Shown here piece after piece: positions 1-6,368 of a DNA stretch of 6,392 bases (the stretch's first letter is position 1; each line of letters opens with the position of its first letter). The stretch lies in assembly GCF_050434145.1 (NCBI RefSeq), contig NZ_JBNPVX010000068.1:1-6392 (forward strand), in the 5' to 3' direction. Both the position numbers and the translations under genes were made by a program. The notes beneath the pieces are model-generated. The model made no database searches. It worked only from the letters and a program-made list of their open reading frames with translations, and was not told the DNA's origin. Origin of the DNA: JAISST01 sp050434145 (GTDB lineage: Bacteria; Fusobacteriota; Fusobacteriia; Fusobacteriales; Fusobacteriaceae).

Positions 1-404
1 TCTTGTCTTGATCGTTCTTCTTTTTGCTTTTTAAAAGCTTTTATTTCTGATTCTTGTTTAGCTCGTTCTTCTTGTTGTTTTTTTGCTTTTGCTTGCGACT
101 CTTGTCTTGCTCGCTCTTCTTGTTGCTTTTTAAAAGCTTTTATTTCTGATTCTTGTTTAGCTCGTTCTTCTTGTTGTTTTTTTGCTTTTGCTTGCGACTC
201 TTGTCTTGATCGTTCTTCTTGTTGCTTTTTAAAAGCTTTTATTTCTGATTCTTGCTTTGCTTGTTCTTCTTGCCGTTTTTTTGCTTTTGCTTGTGACTCT
301 TGTCTTGATCGTTCTTCTTGTTGCTTTTTAAAAGCTTTTATTTCTGATTCTTGCTTTGTTTGGTCTTCACGTCGTTTTTTGAATGCTTTTATTTCTGACT
401 CTTG
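1..404 (-). repeat. 99-bp in-frame tandem repeat inside lipoprotein gene
   Basis: The plus-strand motif TCTTGTCTTG recurs at 1, 100, 199 and 298, an exact 99-base period. Each 99-base unit codes for a 17-residue half (QESEIKAFKKQQEERSR) and a 16-residue half (QESQAKAKKQQEERAK). The promoter-proximal end (about 298-404) instead has two consecutive 17-residue halves, the first diverged (KKRREDQTK), so the array grew from a 51-base half unit and the compound unit was later amplified. Copies differ by a few substitutions, some silent (TCA/TCG) and some not (ERSR/ERAR, RQEEQ/QQEER). The array continues past the window edge. All units keep the reading frame. Confidence 0.95.
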
Positions 405-998
405 TTTTGATTGTTGATCTATTTTATCTTTTTCTCCAAATCTTTTTTCATTATTATCTTCTTTTTTTATATTATTAATAGGTTTTTTATCAGTTAGTTC
501 ATTAGGTTTGTTTTTAGATGTATTATCTTCAGGTAATTCAGTATCTCTTGATTTATCTTCTTGGTTTTTATTTTCAAATGGCCTTTTTTTATTAGTTTTG
601 TTATTAGTAAAATATTTACTATTAGAAAAATTTCTAATTTTTCTTCTATTATGATTAGCTCTAATTTCAGTATCTATAACATATACAACATAATCATCTA
701 TTAAAAAATCATTCTCATATACTAATTCATTGTGATCATAATCTAAAATTTCTGCTACTTCTTTTTTAGAAGTTGTTATTGAATTTGAATTTTTTACAAC
801 TTGTTTTTCTTGATCTTTTAATTTTTTATTTTCTGATTGAAGTTCTTTTGTTGTTTTTATTTCATCTTTTAATAGCCTTAATTCATCATTTAATCTTGAT
901 ATTTCTATTTCCTGATCATTTAATTTTTTGTTAATATTATCACTATTATCGCATGCAATTAATATCGGAAGTAAAGCAACTAAAAATAATTTTTTCAT
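1..998 (-). CDS. Repeat-rich coiled-coil lipoprotein, C-terminal end outside window
   Basis: This open frame starts at the ATG at 998-996 and is still open at base 1, giving 332 codons without a stop. The first 16 residues are a lipoprotein signal: MKK, a hydrophobic stretch (LFLVALLPILIA), then Cys16 as the lipobox cysteine, so the protein should be lipidated and envelope-anchored. Residues about 22-70 have heptad-like Leu/Ile spacing typical of a coiled coil. Residues about 80-115 form a less charged segment that may be a small folded domain. Residues about 115-198 are Asn/Lys-rich linker. From residue 199 to the window edge the protein consists of Glu/Lys/Gln/Arg-rich repeats (QESEIKAFKKQQEERSR and QESQAKAKKQQEERAK) expected to form a long charged helix, loosely like the TolA stalk. 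The start is supported by GAGGGTGA five bases upstream. I do not recognise the family; an adhesin or a periplasm-spanning tether are guesses. Confidence 0.85.
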   Translation of the reverse strand, partial: MKKLFLVALLPILIACDNSDNINKKLNDQEIEISRLNDELRLLKDEIKTTKELQSENKKLKDQEKQVVKNSNSITTSKKEVAEILDYDHNELVYENDFLIDDYVVYVIDTEIRANHNRRKIRNFSNSKYFTNNKTNKKRPFENKNQEDKSRDTELPEDNTSKNKPNELTDKKPINNIKKEDNNEKRFGEKDKIDQQSKQESEIKAFKKRREDQTKQESEIKAFKKQQEERSRQESQAKAKKRQEEQAKQESEIKAFKKQQEERSRQESQAKAKKQQEERAKQESEIKAFKKQQEERARQESQAKAKKQQEERAKQESEIKAFKKQKEERSRQ

Positions 999-1003
999 GG
1001 CAC

Positions 1004-1071
1004 TCACCCTCAAATTTATACATTTATTTTACAATTAATAATAACAAAAGTTTTTGTCTTAGAAATGTCAA
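1004..1071 (-). promoter_or_regulatory. Candidate promoter and Shine-Dalgarno for the lipoprotein gene
   Basis: On the minus strand a perfect -35 hexamer TTGACA lies at 1071-1066. The best -10-like hexamer is TGTTAT at 1046-1041 (4 of 6, spacer 19), so the -10 is weak and the spacing long. GAGGGTGA at 1011-1004 is a strong Shine-Dalgarno five bases before the ATG. The -35 begins only nine bases after the dapF stop codon. The lipoprotein gene may therefore be transcribed alone or by read-through from dapF; I see no terminator in the gap. Confidence 0.5.
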
Positions 1072-1079
1072 TTTTTGTA

Positions 1080-1919
1080 TCATAAATTTATTTCACCTTG
1101 AAATACTTTAATTGCCTCACCAGTCATTATTACATTATAGTCATTATCAAATTGGACAAATACTTCTCCACCCTCAGTTATTAGTCTAATCTTATTATTT
1201 TTTGTCTTGCCTAATTTATGAGCTAAAACACCTGTAGCACAGCATCCTGTTCCACAAGCTAATGTTCTTCCCGCACCTCTTTCCCAAGTTTTTATTATAA
1301 TTGTATTCTCATCTTTTACATAAGCGAAATTCACATTAGTTTTTTGCGGAAATATACTAGTTGATTTCTCAATAAGAGATCCAACTTCATTTACAGGATA
1401 GTCATCTATTTCATCTACAAAAACTGTGGTATGTGGTACTGACATTAACATACTTGAGATTTCAATATTTTTTTTACCAATATTTATGCTTTCATTTAAT
1501 ATACATTTTTTATCAATTGTACATGGAATTGATTTTGCTGAAAAATTTCCTTTTCCCATGTTTACAGAAACATATTTCACTTTTTCAGCATCATCTAATA
1601 TCAATGTTATATATTTTATCCCTGCATCTGTTTCCACAGAAAACTCTGTTTTATTTACAATCTTATTCTCATAAACAAACTTTGAAAAACATCTAATTCC
1701 ATTCCCACACATTTCTCCTTTTGAACCATCAGAATTATAATAATGCATTTTTATATCTGCAATAAGACTTTTTTCACAATATTCTAGCCCATCAGCTCCT
1801 ATTCCAAAATGTCGATCACATAAATATTTAGCCAAATTATTCCAATTTTTTGACTTTTCTTCTAAACCATTTATTAGTACGAAATCATTCCCTGCTCCGT
1901 GCATTTTCCAAAATTTCAT
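1080..1919 (-). CDS. dapF: Diaminopimelate epimerase
   Basis: DapF is the cytoplasmic, cofactor-free epimerase that interconverts LL- and meso-diaminopimelate, in the last steps of lysine synthesis and in the supply of the peptidoglycan cross-linking residue. The 279-residue length is normal for the family. The N terminus MKFWKMHGAGNDFVLI is the family signature. The two catalytic cysteines are Cys71 in MCGNGIRC and Cys222 in ERGAGRTLACGTGC, the thiolate/thiol pair that abstracts and returns the alpha proton. Conserved neighbours FGIGADG (39-44) and NSDGS (62-66) are present. The frame stays open 15 codons further upstream, but this start is preferred: GGAGGAAG lies just before it and the family motif begins directly. 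No other dap or lys gene is next to it. If the host is a Fusobacterium whose wall uses meso-lanthionine (known for F. nucleatum), the enzyme may serve mainly lysine synthesis or that analogue. Confidence 0.97.
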   Translation of the reverse strand: MKFWKMHGAGNDFVLINGLEEKSKNWNNLAKYLCDRHFGIGADGLEYCEKSLIADIKMHYYNSDGSKGEMCGNGIRCFSKFVYENKIVNKTEFSVETDAGIKYITLILDDAEKVKYVSVNMGKGNFSAKSIPCTIDKKCILNESINIGKKNIEISSMLMSVPHTTVFVDEIDDYPVNEVGSLIEKSTSIFPQKTNVNFAYVKDENTIIIKTWERGAGRTLACGTGCCATGVLAHKLGKTKNNKIRLITEGGEVFVQFDNDYNVIMTGEAIKVFQGEINL

Positions 1920-1922
1920 GTT

Positions 1923-1930
1923 CTTCCTCC
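1923..1930 (-). promoter_or_regulatory. Shine-Dalgarno that sets the dapF start
   Basis: The minus strand reads GGAGGAAG here; the GGAGG core is six bases before the ATG at 1919-1917. This favours the 279-residue start over the in-frame ATG at 1964, which has no comparable site. Confidence 0.8.
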
Positions 1931-2126
1931 ATTTGTGATTAAAACATTTATAATATATGTTCATAAAATAATTTTATTAATGTTTTTCTCTTATAAAACC
2001 ACTGTGATATCAGTTAAATAGAAAATTTCTCCTTGTAGTGCAAAGAAAAGCAAGCAATTATTTAACTACTTGTCCACCATATTACTTATTTAATTTAGTA
2101 TTTAGTCCTACAAACACAATTTTTTG
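1931..2126. other. Intergenic stretch upstream of dapF, no gene seen
   Basis: About 196 bases between the CGGC-gene remnant and dapF. Both strands are broken by many stops. The part next to dapF is very AT-rich and must contain the dapF promoter if the gene is not read from further upstream, but I could not find a convincing pair of hexamers. No hairpin with a T-run, tRNA or known riboswitch core was recognised. Confidence 0.5.
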
Positions 2127-2458
2127 TTAATGTGCATAATCCAAAATTTTAATATTATCACCTATATCTTTTAGAATCAATTCTTTCATTTTTCTTGCAA
2201 ACTGAAATGTATAACCTCTCGGTATCTTTTTTGTATCCAACTTGCAAAAGCTATAGTATCAGTACCTCACTTAACTAATTCCCTTGCTCTAGGTATTGCT
2301 GTTTTGCAGGGCATCCTCCACAATTAATGAAACCAATAATTTCAATATCTTCTTCAACCCCATCAAAAAAACTTTATTTATACCTTAATCATGCTCAATT
2401 CTGTTATTCCAAAGCAATAATCTTCTGTTTGATGGCAAAGTATAATCCCTAGTTTCAT
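2127..2458 (-). pseudogene. Broken CGGC-domain protein gene
   Basis: Reading the minus strand across three frames gives a mosaic that fits one small CGGC-domain protein of about 110 residues. It begins MKLGIILCHQTEDYCFG (ATG at 2458), continues DGVEEDIEIIGFINCGGCP, then TAIPRARELVK, DTIAFAS, and ends FARKMKELILKDIGDNIKILDYAH with a stop at 2129-2127. The INCGGCP core is the family's cysteine motif, proposed to bind metal. Lesions include an early TAA after MIKV, a one-base loss right after CGGCP (CCTGCAAAACA where the family would have CCTGGCAAAACA), a TGA after ELVK where Arg is expected, and another frame change after the SWIQKR region. The family's later CPF-type cysteine is gone. Several independent lesions of different kinds rule out a simple sequencing error. 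It is non-functional with high confidence; the family call rests on my recall of the motif. Confidence 0.85.
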
Positions 2459-2503
2459 AGTCTATTCCATCCCAAGTAAATTATAATTTATCTTTACTAG
2501 CAC

Positions 2504-2532
2504 ATTATAACATATTTCAAATCAAGTGAAAA
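2504..2532 (-). promoter_or_regulatory. Relic promoter of the CGGC gene
   Basis: A perfect -10 TATAAT (2509-2504) is preceded after 17 bases by TTTTCA (2532-2527, 4 of 6 to TTGACA). It lies about 45 bases upstream of the CGGC pseudogene start, so the dead gene may still be transcribed. With no clear terminator after it, transcripts could run on into dapF. Confidence 0.5.
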
Positions 2533-2557
2533 GAACATAGAACCTTGTCGGAAGATT

Positions 2558-2802
2558 TTAAGCTTCAAATAGTGCAACTTTACCAAATATATCATGAAAG
2601 AATGTTTTTTAGTCAAAGAATTTCTTAGCCTACTCTTTTGTACCAAAATATTTAATACATTTCTCTGTTACATCTCGACTATGAATAATTCTCTTATAGG
2701 CTTCAATATTATATTTAATATTTGTAAGATTTTCTAAAACCACACATTTACTTCAATATGGTCTACAGGTATTAAAGCATACTTTGATTCCCCATTTGCC
2801 AT
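2558..2802 (-). pseudogene. Decayed small gene, family unknown
   Basis: A good Shine-Dalgarno (AAGGAG at 2816-2811) stands eight bases before an ATG at 2802. The frame reads MANGESKYALIPVDHIE and hits a stop after 22 codons. One base shift continues it as CVVLENLTNIKYNIEAY, then KRIIHSRDVTEKC and IKYFGTKE, a TAG, then AKKFFD, a TAA, then KTFFHDIFGKVALFEA and a final TAA at 2560-2558. The run of protein-like sequence in one frame, interrupted only by TAG and TAA, implies a former protein of about 80 residues with one frameshift and two nonsense changes. I do not recognise the family. An upstream reading (EYLSCYNKVITPIDEK, stop, RYINQGAVR) is in frame with the ATG and may mean the original gene began earlier. 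Confidence 0.55.
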
Positions 2803-2810
2803 TCTAACAG

Positions 2811-2816
2811 CTCCTT
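2811..2816 (-). promoter_or_regulatory. Shine-Dalgarno of the decayed gene
   Basis: AAGGAG on the minus strand, eight bases before the ATG at 2802. It is the main reason to think this stretch was once translated from that ATG. Confidence 0.6.
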
Positions 2817-2903
2817 GGTTTATATATCTTTATTTTTCATCAATAGGTGTTATAACTTTATTATAGCAGCTTAGATATTCAATTTGTTAAGTGTCTTAAT
2901 TTT

Positions 2904-3629
2904 TCAAAAATTAGGGCTAGAATTATAAAAAATTATAGAATAAGTTTTTATATACATTATCATAATCATGTAACTTTGTAACACTAAAAATGTAAAAAAA
3001 ATTGTATTCAAAACATTTGATACTATTATTTTCAAATCAAATTCCATCCAGCTAAAACCTATTAAATAAATAAAAATAACTAAAATTAAAACAAATGGTG
3101 TATCCGAAAATGAAAATAAATATGTTCCTGTTATACCAGATAAAAAAAGGGAAAGTAGACATAATATTTGTATAAATATTTTTATACTTAATGTGTGTGT
3201 TGTTGAGCATACTAGCATACTGAATATCACAATGCATGATATTGCTATACCAAATGAGATTTGTGATTCTAAATGCTGACTTCCTACTATTATTAATGTG
3301 AATAAAAATATAATTACTGTTGCTACTTTCAATAAAAAATACTGTAGTTTTCTCAGTAATAAATTAAAAATTTTTACTATTGATATCAATGATATAAAAA
3401 AATAGTATGTCAAATATTTATATAATAAACCATAAAATCGATAGGAATTATTTACAACTCCAGTTTTAACACCATCTTTTCCTATGTTTAGTATCTTATA
3501 CTCAATTTCTAAATTTCTATATCCTACACTTATCACAATGAGTCCTGCAACAAGGAATAATATATCTGTTTTTATACCACTATTAAAATATGCTTTGATC
3601 TTAATCCAGGCTATTTCTAGTATTTTCAT
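2904..3629 (-). CDS. Multi-pass membrane protein, candidate immunity protein
   Basis: A 241-residue, intact, strongly hydrophobic protein. Likely membrane segments are at about 22-36, 72-92, 99-116, 124-142, 149-172, 178-194 and 202-228, so six or seven passes in the inner membrane. The segment between residues 38 and 68 is the one sizeable hydrophilic loop. It starts inside the end of the upstream toxin-tail remnant, overlapping it by 29 bases in another frame, with AGGAG at 3643-3639 nine bases before the ATG. Such overlap implies translational coupling. Immunity proteins encoded directly after CDI toxin tails are often integral membrane proteins when the toxin acts at or crosses the membrane, so immunity is a reasonable inference from position. 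I do not recognise the sequence family, and an unrelated membrane protein remains possible. No terminator is evident after it; only a short A/T-only inverted repeat follows the stop. Confidence 0.8.
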   Translation of the reverse strand: MKILEIAWIKIKAYFNSGIKTDILFLVAGLIVISVGYRNLEIEYKILNIGKDGVKTGVVNNSYRFYGLLYKYLTYYFFISLISIVKIFNLLLRKLQYFLLKVATVIIFLFTLIIVGSQHLESQISFGIAISCIVIFSMLVCSTTHTLSIKIFIQILCLLSLFLSGITGTYLFSFSDTPFVLILVIFIYLIGFSWMEFDLKIIVSNVLNTIFFTFLVLQSYMIMIMYIKTYSIIFYNSSPNF

Positions 3630-3638
3630 AATACCCCA

Positions 3639-3643
3639 CTCCT
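3639..3643 (-). promoter_or_regulatory. Shine-Dalgarno of the membrane-protein gene, inside the toxin tail
   Basis: AGGAG on the minus strand, part of AGGAGTGGGG, nine bases before the ATG at 3629. It sits within the last codons of the upstream toxin remnant, which fits coupled translation of the two. Confidence 0.7.
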
Positions 3644-4423
3644 ATCTGGTTTTGTTTTTCTATCAGTTTTTTGTTTTTCATTTTTTCTTGATATTCTTTA
3701 TATTTATAAAAATGATTTCTATTTTCAGAATCAATAAAATATCCTGTTGGAATTCTTTCACCTTGTGAAAATGAAAAATTCATATCAAAATATTCTGGAA
3801 AACTACTTATGGTATTTTTCAAGTTTAGATGAGTTGAATATTCCTCAAACCAACCATTACAATTTCGGCAAAACACATTATAATAGTATGGATTATCTTT
3901 CAAAACATTTATGTAATCATAAGCCATATTTGTCATTTCAATAATAACTTCTGTTTCAGTTTTACCTTCTTTGTATAGCTTATTTGTATTTAGAGCAGGA
4001 GATAAAATGCTTGCATTAGACCCATTTAATATAGGTGTAGAAGCAACTATTCCTTTTTCTATAACAGCCCCTTTTGATAACAAAGAAATTTTTTCTTGAA
4101 TTTCTTCTGTTGTTGTTGGTTGCAATGATAGTAATTTCTCATGATTTCTTACTTCTTCTCTCATTAAATCAATTGCTGCTAATTTATCTGCATCTTCACT
4201 AAAATAGATGGTCAATGTTTTTTCTTCTTTGTGATTATGACCTGCAATAGTCCAATCACTTGTATGTTCAAATTTCTAACTCCCTGATAAACAGCATCCC
4301 TAACTTCCCAGCAGCTTTATCATTAAAATATTGCACTGTATCTTGTTCTACTTTTGCTGCTAGTTCATCTGATAATATAATTCCTTTCTTTTGATCATAA
4401 ACTATTTTGCCTGTTAATACTCC

Positions 4424-4463
4424 TACTGCTGCTCTCTTCGTTCGCTGTCGGAGTGGCATCCTA
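4424..4463. other. GC-rich patch at the edge of the second toxin tail
   Basis: This stretch is far richer in G and C than its surroundings. On the minus strand it codes for the basic stretch MPLRQRTKRAAVG, where the downstream tail becomes recognisable; upstream of it the frame closes within a few codons. A similar GC-rich, Arg/Lys-coding patch sits at 6333-6368. Both may mark module junctions. Confidence 0.5.
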
Positions 4464-4556
4464 TCCACATAAGTAAAAATTCATGTCTGCAACATTCATT
4501 TTTTCAAGTAACTATGAACTTGTTGTTACTTTACTCTCCATTTTTTTTGGTTATCT

Positions 4557-5039
4557 TTAATTAGGTATAAAAACTCTTCTTAATATAGAAATTCCGTCTT
4601 CTATAATTCTTTTTATTTTTTTTACTTCTTTCTTTCCCCAAATGGGAATGTATTCCATATTTTCTGGAGTTACTGTAGGTAAATTGCAGCCATAAAAGAG
4701 CTTAGAGTGAATTTTATCAATTGATTTATTTCTTTCATTACCTAAAAAATCAACATTCAAGCTTAGACTTATATCTGTCAAAATATTCCAAAAATCTAAT
4801 ATTTCTGCTGGCGGTATAAAATAATTTTTACCATATTTCTCTAATCTTTCACAATCATATTCTGCAATTCCTTCTCCAATAACTAATTTTTCAAGTTTAA
4901 TCATTTTTCTCATGTCATCCATATTGGTAAAATAAATTAACTTCTCTTCACTTTTAAAGAATTCCTCACTTTTAGAGCACCATAGGCAATAATATTTTAC
5001 CTTGTTCAATATAAAAACACACCAATAATATTTATTCAT
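4557..5039 (-). CDS. Immunity protein of the adjacent toxin tail
   Basis: A 160-residue intact soluble protein with no signal peptide or membrane segment, expected in the cytoplasm. Its ATG (5039-5037) directly abuts the TAA that ends the toxin once the toxin's last frameshift is repaired (5042-5040), and its Shine-Dalgarno AGGAGGAA lies in the toxin's last codons. This is the classic toxin-immunity arrangement. The C-terminal half (about 78-153: AEILDFWNILTDISLSLN, then KLFYGCNLPTVTPE, YIPIWGKKEV) matches, as I recall it, a small-protein family found behind toxins ending in the GNY/F.T...E.NKIKK tail. The N-terminal third is lysine- and tyrosine-rich. It should bind and neutralise the toxin delivered by sister cells. 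It has stayed open while the toxin is broken, as expected if it still protects against intact relatives. The exact family is not named here because I could not verify it. Confidence 0.8.
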   Translation of the reverse strand: MNKYYWCVFILNKVKYYCLWCSKSEEFFKSEEKLIYFTNMDDMRKMIKLEKLVIGEGIAEYDCERLEKYGKNYFIPPAEILDFWNILTDISLSLNVDFLGNERNKSIDKIHSKLFYGCNLPTVTPENMEYIPIWGKKEVKKIKRIIEDGISILRRVFIPN

Positions 5040-5042
5040 TTA

Positions 5043-5050
5043 TTCCTCCT
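5043..5050 (-). promoter_or_regulatory. Shine-Dalgarno of the immunity gene
   Basis: AGGAGGAA on the minus strand, three bases before the ATG at 5039 (the AGGAGG core is five bases away). It overlaps the final GAG-GAG-GAA codons of the repaired toxin, so the toxin's last residues are dictated partly by the immunity gene's ribosome site. Confidence 0.85.
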
Positions 5051-5284
5051 CAATCTTTGTATGATCTCCAGCTTTTCTTAATTTTATTATGCTCTGTTCC
5101 AGCATCCGTTGGAAAGTTTCCAGATCCATATTTTCCTCTACATAATCTATCTGCAAATTCTTTTCCTTTTTCGCCTGGTAATGGAGTCACCTTCAGTCCA
5201 GCTTGGAATATCTGTCGCTCTTGCTTTTCCACTTTCCTTACTAGTCTTTTTTGCCATTAGATATGGGCTTCTATCTCCAACTAA

Positions 5285-5447
5285 TAATGGAAAAGAAAGA
5301 ATAACTGGTCCCCCTTTCCTTTTGTGGTAAAAACGATGTTGGTGGTAACTTAAAAATATTTTCTCCAGATTTATCATTTAATGGAAATGATAGTATTGTT
5401 GGTCCTTTCTCTTCTTGGGACAAAACAGATGTAGGAGGTAATTTAAA
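5285..5447 (-). repeat. 93-bp direct duplication inside the toxin tail
   Basis: Two copies of a segment encoding FKLPPTSxLxQxExGPxILSFPL begin at 5447 and 5354, exactly 93 bases (31 codons) apart. Copy 1 reads FKLPPTSVLSQEEKGPTILS; copy 2 reads FKLPPTSFLPQKERGPVILS once one G is removed from a five-G run. The DNA has diverged, mostly silently, so the duplication is old and was kept under protein-level selection. The intact copy shows what the frame of the broken one should be. Confidence 0.85.
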
Positions 5448-6332
5448 CATTTCTTTCTCTTCAAGAGTTAATAGAGAGAACCCAATTATAGTTCCAGTGG
5501 CTACATCAACAAGTAATTTTTTACCATTTGCATTATTTATTATATGGAGAACACCATCTTTTACATAAGTAAAACTTTTTTCCATAGCCAAAGCCATATT
5601 CTTGTTGGTCTCTTTTCCTGCATCTGTAGTTGAATAGATTTCATAAAAAAGCATTATTGCTACAGGCACTCCAACAGTCAAAATTCCAGCATCGTCTCTT
5701 AAATCCCCTCTATCTCTAGCTTCTTTATAAGATTTTGTTGATACTATTATTTGCCCAGCTGCAACTTCAGTTTTTATATTATATCCTAGACCACCCTTTT
5801 TTATATTTTCATATTTAGTTAGTAGAGCTACAGCTGTTTCGTCTACATCATGATTTGCATATGTTCCATGTTTCCCCTCATGTCCTAGTTGTTCTAGCAT
5901 GCTTCCAGCATCACCGAAACCATTTCCATAAAGATTTATATATACTGTTCCTGTCTTGTCATCTATTGACATTCCAGATTTAATTTTCTCATCTTCTACA
6001 AATTGAATTGAGTAAAATTCTTTCCCATATTCAGCTAATAATGGTTGCAATACGTCTGTTATCTGCTCCATTGTGAATTCATCTAAATCTAGCTTACCTT
6101 TTCCATCCAAACTATTACTTATTAAGTCTCTTAATTCTTTTTCTACTCCTTTCGCATAAGCTACTATATTAAATCCATTCTTTCCTAAATTATTTGCTAG
6201 TTGACCTAGTACATTTTGACCTAATTCTTTATTATTCACCCCTTGACCTATTCCCTTAGCAACTTGCGGTACCAATGTTGCCGTTTTCAAGAAGTCTATA
6301 ACAAACTGTTGACGTGTACTTTGATTCAGACC

Positions 6333-6368
6333 CTCAGCTGGGCTTCGCTTTGCTCTGCTACGCTGTGA
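6333..6368. other. GC-rich patch near the start of the first toxin tail
   Basis: A stretch of alternating GCT/CGC-like triplets much richer in GC than the rest of the window. On the minus strand it codes for SQRSRAKRSPAEG and is followed by well-formed protein sequence (LNQSTRQQFVIDFLK). Upstream of it the frame has a TAG; another frame there reads VLSRRPLSHSVAEQSEAQL. It may be a recombination edge or the site of one more frameshift. Confidence 0.45.

Larger units (their letters stand above)
3601..4468 (-). pseudogene. Displaced polymorphic-toxin C-terminal tail, one frameshift
   Basis: Two open stretches join into one protein if one A is removed from the AAATTT tract near 4276-4281. The upstream part (GTG at 4468, in-frame ATG at 4459) reads MPLRQRTKRAAVGVLTGKIV and on to LFIRELE. 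The downstream part would continue FEHTSDWTIAGHNHKEEK and end at 3601. The joined product is about 288 residues and lacks any signal peptide or secretion domain. The N-terminal edge is Arg/Lys-rich and GC-rich; the middle is helical and acidic. The last 110 residues contain YYYNVFCRNCNGWFEEY (Cys116 and Cys119 counted from the TTG at 4215), and an upstream GHNH. An aromatic-rich NC motif following an earlier histidine is reminiscent of permuted papain-like (NlpC/LRAT-type) enzymes; this is only a suggestion. It looks like an orphan toxin tail parked behind another toxin-immunity pair. The frameshift may be real or a homopolymer error. Confidence 0.65.

Noticed and set aside
1..404. Regular repeats as a CRISPR array
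   Set aside because: The units are contiguous at 99 bases with no unique spacers, keep an open reading frame, and encode charged protein repeats.
1426..1696. Plus-strand open frames over dapF
   Set aside because: They are antisense shadows of a well-conserved gene, with no ribosome site and no protein-like composition.
1917..1964. Longer dapF product starting at 1964
   Set aside because: The extra 15 residues (MNIYYKCFNHKWRKN) do not fit the family, and the good Shine-Dalgarno points to the start at 1919.
2880..2912. Terminator after the membrane-protein gene
   Set aside because: The AATTTTT/AAAAATT inverted repeat has a one-base loop, no G-C pairs and no following T-run, so it would not make a stable terminator hairpin.
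3484..3944. Plus-strand open frames over the membrane protein and second toxin tail
   Set aside because: They are reverse-strand readings of hydrophobic or AT-rich minus-strand genes and lack start signals.
4505..4522. CAAGT...ACTTG inverted repeat between the immunity gene and the second tail as a terminator
   Set aside because: Only five pairs, an eight-base loop, and the run after it on the transcribed strand is A, not T.
5285..5324. Programmed ribosomal frameshift at the five-G run
   Set aside because: No slippery heptamer with a following structure was seen, and two further breaks of the same sign follow downstream, which points to decay or error.
5057..5330. Plus-strand open frames over the first toxin tail
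   Set aside because: The minus strand here carries the recognisable toxin motif; the plus-strand frames are shadows.
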